Source: Pseudomonadota bacterium
Lineage (GTDB): Bacteria; Pseudomonadota; Alphaproteobacteria; Rhizobiales; Rhizobiaceae
Assembly (NCBI GenBank): GCA_023444445.1
Contig: JAEXMK010000150.1
Location: 22,547 to 86,546 of the forward strand
Direction: 5' to 3'
DNA: 64,000 nucleotides
Shown here in pieces: positions 32,094-40,754 of the stretch. How positions within the stretch are numbered: position 1 is the first letter of the stretch; every line of letters starts with the position of its first letter. The notes beneath the pieces are model-generated. The model saw only the letters and a program-made list of their open reading frames with translations. It did not search any database and was not told where the DNA came from. A program made the position numbers and the translations under genes.

Positions 32094-33035
32094 ATGAAGA
32101 AAATTGCGACTGCCCTTCTGACATCCGCAATCGCGCTGTGGAGCGTTTCCACCGTGCAGGCCGGTGAAATCGCCGTCATCGTCAAGACCGTCAACTCCAC
32201 CTTCTGGCAGAACGTCCAGAAGGGCGCTGACGCGGCGATGAAGAACTCTTCCGGCAACACCATGACCTTCCAGGGTCCGGCTGCCGAGTCGGCGATTGCC
32301 GATCAGGTCAACATGGTCGAAAACGCCATCAACCGTAAGGTTGCGGGTATCGTTCTTGCACCTTCTGATCCAGACGCCCTTGTACCGGCCGTCAAAAAGG
32401 CCTGGGAAGCCCGTATCCCGGTGGTTCTGATCGACTCGCAGCTCGCCAAGGGTTCGGATCAATATTATCAGTCCTTCCTGGCGACCGATAACAAGAAAGC
32501 CGGCGAACTGGCCGCGCAGGCGCTGATCGACAAGGTCGGCACGGAAGGCAAGATTGCCGTCATGTCCTATGTCGCCGGCGCCGGTTCCGAAATCGGCCGC
32601 GTTGGCGGTTTCACCGATTACATTCAGATGCATTCGAAGCTTCAGATCGTCGGCCCCTTCTATTCGCAGTCGCAGATGGCGACGGCGCTGAACCAGACCA
32701 CCGACGTTCTGGCTGCCAATTCCGACCTGAAGGGCATTTTCGGCGCCAATGAGCCGACTGCCATCGGTGTTGGCCGCGCGCTTGCCCAGTCCGGCAAGGC
32801 CGGCAAGGTCGTTGCCATCGGCTTTGACGGTAACCAGGACCTGCAGAGCTTCGTCAAGGATGGCACGCTTGCCGGCATCGTCGTTCAGGGTTCCTACCAG
32901 ATGGGTGAAAAGGGCGTTGAAACCGTGACCAAGCTCATCAACAAGGAAAAGGTAGAGAAGTTCGTCGATACCGGCGTCGTAGTTGTCACCAAGGACAATA
33001 TTGAAAAGCCTGAAGCCAAGAACGTACTTTACTGA
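32094..33035 (+). CDS. Sugar-binding periplasmic protein (RbsB type)
   Basis: A 313-residue type-I periplasmic binding protein. Residues 1-22 are a signal peptide (MKKIATALLTSAIALW, cleavage probably after VQA). The mature part begins EIAVIVKT and has the family features NSTFWQNVQKGAD, INRKVAGIVLAPSDPDAL and FGANEPTAIGVGRAL. GGAGGAAG precedes the chosen ATG; an ATG eight codons upstream is worse. The ligand is inferred as an L-galactose-configured sugar from the enzymes downstream. Confidence 0.93.
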   Translation: MKKIATALLTSAIALWSVSTVQAGEIAVIVKTVNSTFWQNVQKGADAAMKNSSGNTMTFQGPAAESAIADQVNMVENAINRKVAGIVLAPSDPDALVPAVKKAWEARIPVVLIDSQLAKGSDQYYQSFLATDNKKAGELAAQALIDKVGTEGKIAVMSYVAGAGSEIGRVGGFTDYIQMHSKLQIVGPFYSQSQMATALNQTTDVLAANSDLKGIFGANEPTAIGVGRALAQSGKAGKVVAIGFDGNQDLQSFVKDGTLAGIVVQGSYQMGEKGVETVTKLINKEKVEKFVDTGVVVVTKDNIEKPEAKNVLY

Positions 33036-33123
33036 TGCCGACGGCGCGCCGCCCGGCTGCGGCGCGCCTCCCCTTTGAGACGCGGTCCTCCGCTCCATGC
33101 CCAAGAATTCAGGAAGCCCTGTG

Positions 33124-34137
33124 ATGAAAGTCTCCGATACACGTAAATTGCCCCGCCGCGCTGTTGACGTCACCGTCATGGGCCTCGGTTGCGCCCAGAT
33201 GGGCAATCTCTACCGCGTCACGCCCTACGAAGAGTCCAAAAGCGCGTTCGACAAGGCATGGGAAAGCGGCATGCGTTATTTCGATACCGCGCCGTTTTAC
33301 GGTTATACGCGGTCGGAGCGTCGTCTGGGCACCATGGTAACCGAGCACGATCGGGGCGACTATACGCTTAGCACCAAGGTCGGCCGTGTCATGGTGCCGG
33401 ATGAGACAGTGGGTCTGGAGGAGGATGCCTATATTGCGCCCCTGCCGTTCCGCCCGGTCTATGATTATTCCTATGACGGTATTCTACGCTCCTTCGAGGC
33501 TAGCCAGCAGCGGCTGGGTATCCTTAAGCCGGATATTCTTTATGTGCACGATATCGGTTCACTTACCCATGGCGAAAAGCATCAGCATTATTGGGAACAG
33601 CTGACCAACGGCGGTGGGTTCCGCGCGCTTGGTAAGCTGCGCGAAGAAGGGTCGACCGGGGCTGTCGGCCTTGGCGTCAACGAGTGGGAAATCATCAATG
33701 ACGCCATGCATGTCTTCGATATCGATGTCGCCATGCTGGCGGGCCGTTATACGCTGCTCGAACAGCAAAGCCTTGCTTTCATGAACCGCTGCGCTCAAAG
33801 CGGCGTCGCCATCGTTGTCGCTGGCGCTTTCAATTCGGGGATTCTGGCTGGTAACCGCAAATTCAATTATGCCGATGCGCCTGCCGATATCCTCAAGCGC
33901 GTGGACGCGCTGCACAACGTCTGTGAGGAGCTGGGTGTCTCGCTTCAGGCCGCCGCACTTCAGTTTCCTCTCGCCCATCCGGCGTCGGTTACGGTCGTTT
34001 CAGGTGCACGCAATGCGCAGCAGCTTGCCTCGAATATCGAATGGTTCGAGCAGTCTATCCCGGATGAATTTTGGTCCGAGCTGCGCAAGCGTGGCCTGAT
34101 TGCCGAAGGTGCGCCTGTGCCCGGCGGAAAGGCCTGA
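33124..34137 (+). CDS. Aldo/keto reductase, probable L-fucose/L-galactose 1-dehydrogenase
   Basis: A 337-residue aldo/keto reductase. The catalytic tetrad is visible: D in FDTAPFYGYTRSE with Tyr, K in TLSTKVGRV and H in ILYVHDIG. The NAD(P) part shows SGARNAQQLASN. The sequence type, with GLGCAQMGNLYR at the start, is that of pyridoxal/L-fucose/D-threo-aldose 1-dehydrogenases, which oxidise L-fucose, L-galactose or D-arabinose at C1 to lactones. I chose ATG 33124, behind AGGAAG, over one nine codons upstream. The lactonase-like gene follows after 4 bp. Confidence 0.85.
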   Translation: MKVSDTRKLPRRAVDVTVMGLGCAQMGNLYRVTPYEESKSAFDKAWESGMRYFDTAPFYGYTRSERRLGTMVTEHDRGDYTLSTKVGRVMVPDETVGLEEDAYIAPLPFRPVYDYSYDGILRSFEASQQRLGILKPDILYVHDIGSLTHGEKHQHYWEQLTNGGGFRALGKLREEGSTGAVGLGVNEWEIINDAMHVFDIDVAMLAGRYTLLEQQSLAFMNRCAQSGVAIVVAGAFNSGILAGNRKFNYADAPADILKRVDALHNVCEELGVSLQAAALQFPLAHPASVTVVSGARNAQQLASNIEWFEQSIPDEFWSELRKRGLIAEGAPVPGGKA

Positions 34138-34141
34138 GGCA

Positions 34142-34963
34142 ATGCTCATCGACGCCCACCAGCATTTCTGGCTGATGAAGGATCGCGCCGGGCAATGGCC
34201 TCCACCATCGCTCGCCGCTATCTACCGGGATTTTCTTCCTACCGATCTGTCGCCATTGCTTGATGCCGCCGGGGTTTCTGGCACGGTGCTGGTGCAGACG
34301 ATGGAGACGGCGGCCGACACGGATTTCATGCTGGAACTGGCTGAAAACACCGATTTCATCAAAGGTGTGGTCGGCTGGGTGGATATGAAGTCTCCAGATG
34401 CGGCGTCGGAAATCGCCCGCCGGGCGAAACATTCTGCCTTCAAGGGCGTGCGCCCCATGCTGCAGGGCATGGAAGATGTCTCTTGGATAGACGATCCCGC
34501 GTTGGATGCTGCCGTTGAAGCGCTGGTGAAGCACGGTCTGGTGTTTGACGCGCTGGTTCTGCCGCCCAATCTGCCGCATCTCCTCTCCTTCGCGCGCAGA
34601 CATCCCGAGTTGCCAATCGTGATCGATCATGGCGCGAAGCCTCTGATCGCCACTGGCCACTATAGTGACTGGCGGCGCGATATGGCGGCTCTCTCTGCCC
34701 TTCCCAATGTCCATTGCAAGCTATCCGGCCTGCTGACCGAGCGCGGTGAGCAGCGCCCGGAAGCGGTGCGGCCCTATGCCGAGACCATTCTGGACCTGTT
34801 CGGTAGCGATCGGGTGATCTTCGGTAGTGACTGGCCGGTGCTGCGCCTTGCGGGTGACTATCAGGGCTGGCTGGATTTCTGCCGCGACATCGTGCCGGCC
34901 AAGGACCATGCGGCAGTTTTCGGCGGCAACGCCATTCGTTTTTACTCCCTTACTGACAGGTGA
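34142..34963 (+). CDS. Amidohydrolase-family lactonase, probable L-fucono-/L-galactono-lactonase
   Basis: A 273-residue COG3618-type amidohydrolase. The N-terminal metal motif IDAHQHFW is at residues 3-10; IVIDHGAKP near residue 160, HCKLSGLLTE near residue 190 and FGSDWPVLRL near residue 234 carry the other histidine and aspartate ligands. The family includes L-fuconolactonase and L-rhamnono-lactonase. It overlaps nothing but sits 4 bp after the dehydrogenase gene and 3 bp before the alcohol dehydrogenase gene, fitting hydrolysis of the lactone made by the previous enzyme. Confidence 0.87.
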   Translation: MLIDAHQHFWLMKDRAGQWPPPSLAAIYRDFLPTDLSPLLDAAGVSGTVLVQTMETAADTDFMLELAENTDFIKGVVGWVDMKSPDAASEIARRAKHSAFKGVRPMLQGMEDVSWIDDPALDAAVEALVKHGLVFDALVLPPNLPHLLSFARRHPELPIVIDHGAKPLIATGHYSDWRRDMAALSALPNVHCKLSGLLTERGEQRPEAVRPYAETILDLFGSDRVIFGSDWPVLRLAGDYQGWLDFCRDIVPAKDHAAVFGGNAIRFYSLTDR

Positions 34964-34966
34964 TGC

Positions 34967-35977
34967 ATGCTGGCGATTTTCTGTGACACTCCCGGTCAAC
35001 TAACCGCCAAGGATCTGCCGAAACCCGTGCGCGGGGAAGGTGAAGTGCTGGTGCGTATTCGCCGGATCGGCGTTTGCGGTACGGATCTGCATATCTTCAC
35101 CGGCAACCAGCCATATCTCTCCTATCCGCGTATCATGGGGCATGAACTTTCCGGCACGGTGGATGAGGCGCCCGAAGGTAGCCATCTTTCCGCCGGCGAT
35201 GTCGTGACCATCATTCCCTATATCTCCTGCGGGAAATGTAATGCCTGCCTGAAGGGCAAGAGCAATTGCTGCCGCAATATCGGTGTGCTCGGTGTCCATC
35301 GCGATGGCGGCATGGTGGAATATCTGAGCGTACCGCAGCAATTCGTGCTGAAGGCGGAGGGGCTTAGCCTCGACCAGGCGGCCATGACGGAATTTCTGGC
35401 GATTGGCGCGCATGCGGTGCGGCGCGGTGCCGTCGAAAAGGGGCAGAAGGTCCTGATCGTCGGTGCCGGCCCGATTGGAATGGCGGTTGCTGTTTTCGCT
35501 GTTCTCGATGGCGGTGACGTGACGATGATCGACGGTCGCACCGACCGGCTGGATTTCTGCAAGAAACATCTCGGTGTCGCTCATACGGTTATCCTTGGCG
35601 AAGGCGACAAGGATCGTCTGTCCGATATCACCGACGGCGATTTCTTCGATGCAGTCTTTGATGCGACCGGCAATCCGAAAGCCATGGAGCGCGGGTTTTC
35701 CTTCGTAGGTCACGGTGGCGCCTATGTCCTGGTGTCCATCGTTGCCAGCGATATCGGCTTCAACGACCCGGAGTTTCACAAGCGTGAGACGACGTTGCTC
35801 GGCAGCCGCAACGCGACGCCGGAAGATTTCGAGCGCGTGCTTCGTGCCTTGCGCGAAGGGAAAGTGCCTGAGGCGCTGATCACCCACCGCATGACACTTG
35901 CTGATGTCCCCGCGAAGTTCGCCGGCCTGACCGATCCGAAAGCCGGAGTCATCAAGGGCATGGTGGAGGTTGCATGA
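34967..35977 (+). CDS. lgoD: Zinc alcohol dehydrogenase, probable L-galactonate 5-dehydrogenase
   Basis: A 336-residue medium-chain dehydrogenase. Catalytic zinc ligands are C37, H59 and E60; structural zinc ligands C88, C91, C94 and C102; GAGPIGMAVAV near residue 168 binds NAD. Two stretches, TGNQPYLSYPRIMGHE (45-60) and DPEFHKRETTLLGSRNATPEDF (quoted as FHKRETTLLGSRNATPEDF), look remarkably like what I recall of E. coli LgoD/YjjN, which oxidises L-galactonate to D-tagaturonate. That assignment rests on memory of the family and on the neighbouring UxaB- and UxaA-like genes; it could also act on another polyol. Confidence 0.8.
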   Translation: MLAIFCDTPGQLTAKDLPKPVRGEGEVLVRIRRIGVCGTDLHIFTGNQPYLSYPRIMGHELSGTVDEAPEGSHLSAGDVVTIIPYISCGKCNACLKGKSNCCRNIGVLGVHRDGGMVEYLSVPQQFVLKAEGLSLDQAAMTEFLAIGAHAVRRGAVEKGQKVLIVGAGPIGMAVAVFAVLDGGDVTMIDGRTDRLDFCKKHLGVAHTVILGEGDKDRLSDITDGDFFDAVFDATGNPKAMERGFSFVGHGGAYVLVSIVASDIGFNDPEFHKRETTLLGSRNATPEDFERVLRALREGKVPEALITHRMTLADVPAKFAGLTDPKAGVIKGMVEVA

Positions 35978-37107
35978 CGCCCGATACGCCCATCCTTCAA
36001 TTCGGCACCAGCCGGTTTCTTCTCGCCCATGCGGATTTGTTCGTTTCGCAGGCGCTGGATAGTGGCGAGGCCCTCGGCCACATTGCAATTGTCCAGACGA
36101 CCGGCAATGCGGAGAGCTTGAAGCGTGTTGCGGCGCTGAACAGCGGCGCGCCTTACCCGGTGCGCATTCGCGGCATCCGCGATGGGCAGGAAGTGGACGA
36201 GGAAGTTCAGGGCAAGGCCGTTGCACGGGCATTGACAGCTGCGACCGATTGGGCGGAAGTGCGCCGCCTCGCCTGTGAGGCGCAAGTCATTTTGTCCAAT
36301 ACGGGCGATCGTGGTTATGAGCTGGATTCGGCCGACAATGCTGCGCTGGCTGACGATTTCACGATCGTGCCGAAAAGCTTTCCGGCCAAGCTCTGTATGC
36401 TGTTGCTGGAGCGTTTTCAGCGGAATCCTGAAGCGCCTTTGTCGATCTTCCCATGTGAGCTCGTGCCGCGAAACGGTGAAAAGCTGAAGCAGGTCATTCG
36501 CCGGCTTGCCGACGATTGGGAACTGCCAGCCGGTTTTGCTTTCTATCTGAACGAGAAATGCCGCTTCGCCAACAGTCTGGTGGATCGCATCGTGTCCGAA
36601 CCCATCGATCCCGTGGGCGCAGTCGCGGAACCCTATGCCCTCTGGGCTATTGAGAAACAAGAAGGGCTCGTTCTTCCCTGCACTCACCCCGCCGTGGTGC
36701 TGACCGACGATCTCGACCGCTATGAAAAGCTGAAGCTGTTCCTCCTCAATCTCGGCCACTCCTATCTGGCGGAACGCTGGACACGGGATGGGCGTGGGAA
36801 AGATGAAACGGTGCGTCAGGCAATGGCGGATGATTCCCTCGTTGCGGATCTGGAAGCACTCTGGCGGGACGAGGTTCTCCCGGTCTTTGCGGCAGAAGGC
36901 ATGGGAGATGAGGCAAAGGCCTATATTGGTCAGTTGAGGGAGCGCTTGCGCAATCCCTTTCTCGATCACCGGCTGGCCGATATCGCCAGCAATCACGACG
37001 AAAAGAAGCGTCGCCGTTTCGCCCCGGTTATCGCTGCGGCAGAACGGCTCGGATTGAGCCTGCCTCAGACAAAGCTGCCCGCGGCGCTCGCTACCATCAA
37101 GCAATAA
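35974..37107 (+). CDS. uxaB: Mannitol-dehydrogenase-family oxidoreductase, UxaB-like (tagaturonate reductase)
   Basis: A 377-residue member of the mannitol dehydrogenase family. The N-terminal nucleotide motif is LQFGTSRFLLAHADLFVSQ; VILSNTGDRGYEL near residue 107, FPCELVPRNGEKLK near residue 160 and the catalytic region FYLNEKCRFANSLVDRIV near residue 190 follow the UxaB/UxuB pattern (the family lysine would be the K of EKCRF, or another nearby). It is about 100 residues shorter than E. coli UxaB. UxaB reduces D-tagaturonate to D-altronate. It overlaps the alcohol dehydrogenase gene by 4 bp, which would place the two linked steps next to each other. Confidence 0.78.
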   Translation: MTPDTPILQFGTSRFLLAHADLFVSQALDSGEALGHIAIVQTTGNAESLKRVAALNSGAPYPVRIRGIRDGQEVDEEVQGKAVARALTAATDWAEVRRLACEAQVILSNTGDRGYELDSADNAALADDFTIVPKSFPAKLCMLLLERFQRNPEAPLSIFPCELVPRNGEKLKQVIRRLADDWELPAGFAFYLNEKCRFANSLVDRIVSEPIDPVGAVAEPYALWAIEKQEGLVLPCTHPAVVLTDDLDRYEKLKLFLLNLGHSYLAERWTRDGRGKDETVRQAMADDSLVADLEALWRDEVLPVFAAEGMGDEAKAYIGQLRERLRNPFLDHRLADIASNHDEKKRRRFAPVIAAAERLGLSLPQTKLPAALATIKQ

Positions 37108-37118
37108 CGGAGTTTTTC

Positions 37119-37448
37119 ATGCAACGCATGGGCATGGTCATAGGGCTCAAACCTGAGATGATCACGGAATATAAGAGGCTGCACGCCGCCGTCTGGCCTG
37201 AAATTCTGGCCCTCATCAGCGATTGCAACATCCGCAATTACACGATCTTCCTGCGCGAGCCGGAAAACCTGCTCTTCGGTTATTGGGAATATCACGGCAG
37301 TGATTTCAGCGCCGACATGGCGAAAATGGCGGCTAGCCCCAAGAACCAGGAATGGTGGTCTTTTACCATCCCATGCCAACAACCGCTTGAGAGCCGGAAT
37401 GAAGGCGAGTGGTGGGCCATGATGGAAGAAACTTTTCATCACGATTGA
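37119..37448 (+). CDS. Rhamnose-mutarotase-family protein, probable L-fucose mutarotase
   Basis: A 109-residue protein of the COG3254 (RhaM/YiiL) family. The conserved histidine is in KRLHAAVWPEIL near residue 21-25, and NYTIFLREPENLLFGYWEYHG and WWSFTIPCQQPL are other family stretches. RhaM interconverts anomers of L-rhamnose; related proteins in oxidative L-fucose clusters act on L-fucose. The gene has 11 bp before it and 36 bp after it in the operon. Anomer specificity here is inferred from context. Confidence 0.85.
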   Translation: MQRMGMVIGLKPEMITEYKRLHAAVWPEILALISDCNIRNYTIFLREPENLLFGYWEYHGSDFSADMAKMAASPKNQEWWSFTIPCQQPLESRNEGEWWAMMEETFHHD

Positions 37449-37484
37449 ACGATTTCCTTTGACACTGACCGCGAGTGAACGGCC

Positions 37485-38762
37485 ATGACCAAAATTACAG
37501 ATCTGCGTGTTTTCGACCTTCGTTTTCCAACATCCCAGAGCCTTGACGGCTCGGATGCAATGAACCCCGATCCGGATTATTCGGCGGCTTACGTCATTCT
37601 CGATACGGACGAGCCTGGTCTGAAGGGCCATGGCCTGACCTTCACCATCGGCCGTGGCAATGACATCTGCTGCATGGCCATTGAAGCGATGCGCCATCTG
37701 GTGGTCGGCACTGATCTCGACATCGTCACGGAAAACCCGGGAAAATATTGGCGGCATCTGACTGGTGACAGCCAGCTGCGCTGGATCGGCCCGGACAAGG
37801 GCGCGATGCATCTCGCCACCGGCGCTGTGGTCAATGCCGTGTGGGATTTGTTGGCCAAGAAGGCCGGCAAGCCGGTGTGGCAGCTCGTTGCCGACATGAG
37901 CCCGGAAGAAATCGCCGATATTGTCGATTATCGTTATCTGACCGACGTGCTGACCCGCGATGATGCGCTGGCAATCCTCAGAAAGGCCGAGGCGGGCAAG
38001 AAGGAACGTATCGAGACGCTGAAGAACGAAGGTTATGCCTGCTATACGACGTCGGCAGGCTGGCTGGGTTACGACGACGCCAAGCTGCGCCGTCTTTGCC
38101 AGGAAGCTATCGATGCCGGATTCAACCATGTGAAAATGAAGGTTGGCCGCGATCTCGAGGACGATATCCGTCGTCTCACCATTGCCCGTGAGGTGATCGG
38201 GCCCGACCGTTACCTGATGATCGATGCCAACCAGGTATGGGAAGTGGATCAGGCGATCGAATGGGTCAACAAGCTCGCCTTTTCCAAGCCCTTCTTCATC
38301 GAAGAGCCTACCAGCCCGGATGATGTCGCCGGCCATCGCAAGATCCGCGCCGCTATCGGCTCGGTGAAGGTGGCAACCGGTGAAATGTGCCAGAACCGCA
38401 TCATGTTCAAGCAGTTCATCGCCGAGGGCGCGATTGATGTCGTGCAGATCGACAGCTGCCGCATGGGCGGTCTGAACGAGGTGCTGGCGGTTCTGCTGAT
38501 TGCCGCCAAATACAATCTGCCGGTCTGGCCACATGCCGGCGGCGTAGGCCTCTGCGAATATGTGCAGCACCTGTCGATGATCGACTATCTCGTGGTGTCA
38601 GGCACCAAGGAAGGCCGCGTGATCGAATATGTCGATCATCTGCATGAGCACTTCATTGAGCCCTGCGATATCCGCAACGCCGCCTATATGCCGCCGAAGC
38701 TGCCGGGCTTCTCCATCGAAATGAAGCCGGAGTCGATCGAGACCTACACTTTCGAGGAATGA
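37485..38762 (+). CDS. Enolase-superfamily dehydratase, probable L-fuconate dehydratase
   Basis: A 425-residue mandelate racemase-like enzyme. The base lysine motif KMKVG lies near residue 217-221, metal ligands are D in MIDANQVW (245-252) and E in FIEEPTSPDD and ATGEMCQNR, and the histidine pair region is PHAGGVGLCEY (349-359). The N-terminal half (ITDLRVFDLRFPTSQSLDG) and DPDYSAAYVIL are typical of L-fuconate dehydratase, which forms 2-keto-3-deoxy-L-fuconate. Many enolase-superfamily enzymes with this fold are promiscuous toward L-galactonate, so both substrates are possible. Last gene of the operon; its 3' end overlaps cobC by 19 bp in convergent orientation. Confidence 0.85.
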   Translation: MTKITDLRVFDLRFPTSQSLDGSDAMNPDPDYSAAYVILDTDEPGLKGHGLTFTIGRGNDICCMAIEAMRHLVVGTDLDIVTENPGKYWRHLTGDSQLRWIGPDKGAMHLATGAVVNAVWDLLAKKAGKPVWQLVADMSPEEIADIVDYRYLTDVLTRDDALAILRKAEAGKKERIETLKNEGYACYTTSAGWLGYDDAKLRRLCQEAIDAGFNHVKMKVGRDLEDDIRRLTIAREVIGPDRYLMIDANQVWEVDQAIEWVNKLAFSKPFFIEEPTSPDDVAGHRKIRAAIGSVKVATGEMCQNRIMFKQFIAEGAIDVVQIDSCRMGGLNEVLAVLLIAAKYNLPVWPHAGGVGLCEYVQHLSMIDYLVVSGTKEGRVIEYVDHLHEHFIEPCDIRNAAYMPPKLPGFSIEMKPESIETYTFEE

Positions 38763-39790
38763 TCGAAAGATTGCAGCGCCTCTTCAAGGCGCTGCCAATC
38801 CGCTTCGCTACCGGGAAGGCCGAAACGCATGTCATCAGGTCTTTCGTCGAAGATACGCACCAGAATGCCGCGACGGCCAAGATGGTCGAACAGTGCCTTG
38901 GCACGCTCGTCCCGCACCAGCGTGAAGAGGGACGTGCCACCTGCGATTTTCAGCCCCGCCTTTTTCAGCATTTCGTTCAGGCGCCTTGCCTCCTGCGCAA
39001 GCCGCAGACGCATGGATGATTGCCACGCCTCGTCCGCCAGCGCTTCGGTCGCAATATGCAGCGCCGGGCCGGAAACCGCCCATGGGCCCAGCCTTGCCTC
39101 TAGTTCGGCCGCGATGTCGGGATGCGCAATGGCAAAACCCAGGCGCACGCCCGCCATGCCGTAAAATTTGCCGAAGGATCGCAGGACTACCAGCCCGTCG
39201 TCACTGGTCGCATCCGCGAGGCTGTTGGCAACGCCCGTTTCGATGAAGGCTTCGTCCACAACGAGCAGGCCGCCTTCGCGATGTCTCGCCCGGGCGAGCG
39301 TGAGTAAAGCTTCGCGATCGGTGACGCGACCATCGGGGTTGTTGGGATTGACCACCACGACATAGCCGTAGGTCGACAGCTCGCTAATGTTCTCCACTTC
39401 CGTGACGGTAAGCCCCACCATGCGGGCGGTGCGGGCATGTTCCGCATAGGCGGGTGACAGTACGGCACCGTTTTGGGCGTCGCGATCAATGGCGATCTGC
39501 GCGAGCAGAGGCATCAGCATCTGGGTGCCGGGAGAGAGCGCCACATGCTGCGCGGAAGGCGCGCCGAAATGGGTTGCTGCCAGCTGTTTCAGTTCGTCAG
39601 AGGCGCCGGGTTCCGGTAGGCGGGCGAATGCGCTGGCGGGAATGGGCGAATGCGGATAGGAGTGCGGGTTGATCCCGGTTGAAAGGTCGATCCACGGTTC
39701 AGGCGCTTCCGGAAACATCAGGCGCGCCTTGCCGAGATTGCCGCCATGGCGGATCATTCCTTGAGCCTTTTCTGGTACTGTCTCGCCCAT
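38744..39790 (-). CDS. cobC: Threonine-phosphate decarboxylase-like aminotransferase CobC
   Basis: A 348-residue fold-type I PLP enzyme of the CobC/CobD (threonine-phosphate decarboxylase) family that supplies (R)-1-amino-2-propanol phosphate for the nucleotide loop of cobalamin. DLSTGINPHSYP near residue 34 is the family hallmark, the VDEAFIETG loop holds the PLP aspartate, and RSFGKFYGMAGVRLGF has the lysine that binds PLP. The ATG at 39788-39790 shares CATG with the cobD start on the other strand; a second ATG eleven codons later (39757) with AAAAGG before it is possible. Confidence 0.88.
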   Translation of the reverse strand: MGETVPEKAQGMIRHGGNLGKARLMFPEAPEPWIDLSTGINPHSYPHSPIPASAFARLPEPGASDELKQLAATHFGAPSAQHVALSPGTQMLMPLLAQIAIDRDAQNGAVLSPAYAEHARTARMVGLTVTEVENISELSTYGYVVVVNPNNPDGRVTDREALLTLARARHREGGLLVVDEAFIETGVANSLADATSDDGLVVLRSFGKFYGMAGVRLGFAIAHPDIAAELEARLGPWAVSGPALHIATEALADEAWQSSMRLRLAQEARRLNEMLKKAGLKIAGGTSLFTLVRDERAKALFDHLGRRGILVRIFDERPDDMRFGLPGSEADWQRLEEALQSFDHSSKV

Positions 39791-40754
39791 GTTCTTTGCT
39801 CTCGCTTTCCTGTCGCTCGTGATTGAACGCCTGACCGGCTATCCGGACTGGCTGTTCAAACGCATCGGCCATCCTGTCACCTGGATCGGTTCGCTTATCG
39901 CGCTCATGGACAAAAAATGGAACCGGGAGAGCGCGTCATTTTCTCAACGCAAGGCCGCGGGTGTTTTGGCGCTGATTGTTTTTGTCGGGCTGACCGCGAT
40001 CCTTGCATGGTTTGCGCAATCTCTTCTGCTTTTTCTACCCTTGGGTCTGCTGGCTGTTGCGATACTCGGCGCCTCGCTTCCGGCGCAGAAGAGTCTGGAA
40101 CAGCATGTAGAGGCCGTCGCCACGGCTCTGGAACGAGAAGGTGTCGAAGGTGGCCGCAGGGCGGTGTCGATGATCGTCGGGCGCGATCCGCAAAAGCTGG
40201 ATGAGGCCGCGATATGCCGCGCGGCCATCGAAAGTCTCGCCGAGAATTTCTCCGATGGCATCGTCGCTCCCGCTGTCTGGCTCGGCTTACTGGGCCTGCC
40301 CGGCGGTGCCGCCTATAAGGCGATCAATACGGCCGACAGCATGATCGGCCATCGTTCGCCGCGCCATGAGGCCTTCGGCTGGGCTTCGGCACGGCTGGAT
40401 GATCTCGTTAATCTGCCTGCGTCGAGACTGAGCGGCAGCCTGTTTGTGGTTGCCGCATTTTTTGTCGAGGGCGCGTCGCCAAAAGCGGCCATTGCCGCGA
40501 TCCGCCGCGATGCGCGCCACCACCGCTCCCCCAATGCAGGCTGGCCGGAGGCGGCGCTGGCTGGTGCGCTGGGTTTCGCGCTTGCCGGACCTCGTTCTTA
40601 CGGCGGACAGATGATCGAAGCGCGTTTCATGGGGGAAGGCGGAAGGTCCGCGCTGGTCGCCGGTGATATTCGCACGGCACTACGGCTGGCACGAATTGCG
40701 GACCTGTTGCTGATCGGCCTGTTCGGACTTCTGGCGATCCTTATCGCGCTATAG
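39789..40754 (+). CDS. cobD: Adenosylcobinamide-phosphate synthase (CobD/CbiB)
   Basis: A 321-residue integral membrane protein that attaches the aminopropanol side chain to adenosylcobyric acid. Hydrophobic segments lie at about 1-12, 55-73, 76-94 and 155-175 and at the C-terminus ([19 protein letters not shown]). [18 protein letters not shown] near residue 28 and [25 protein letters not shown] (quoted as [17 protein letters not shown]) are family signatures. The start is inside the cobC start (CATG). The ribosome binding site is poor. It ends inside the last codons of convergent cobQ (14 bp). Confidence 0.92.
   Translation: MFFALAFLSLVIERLTGYPDWLFKRIGHPVTWIGSLIALMDKKWNRESASFSQRKAAGVLALIVFVGLTAILAWFAQSLLLFLPLGLLAVAILGASLPAQKSLEQHVEAVATALEREGVEGGRRAVSMIVGRDPQKLDEAAICRAAIESLAENFSDGIVAPAVWLGLLGLPGGAAYKAINTADSMIGHRSPRHEAFGWASARLDDLVNLPASRLSGSLFVVAAFFVEGASPKAAIAAIRRDARHHRSPNAGWPEAALAGALGFALAGPRSYGGQMIEARFMGEGGRSALVAGDIRTALRLARIADLLLIGLFGLLAILIAL

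Noticed and set aside
35000..38570. Long minus-strand frames opposite the dehydrogenase, UxaB-like and fuconate dehydratase genes
   Set aside because: All lie opposite well-supported genes in one coherent operon and show no family features.
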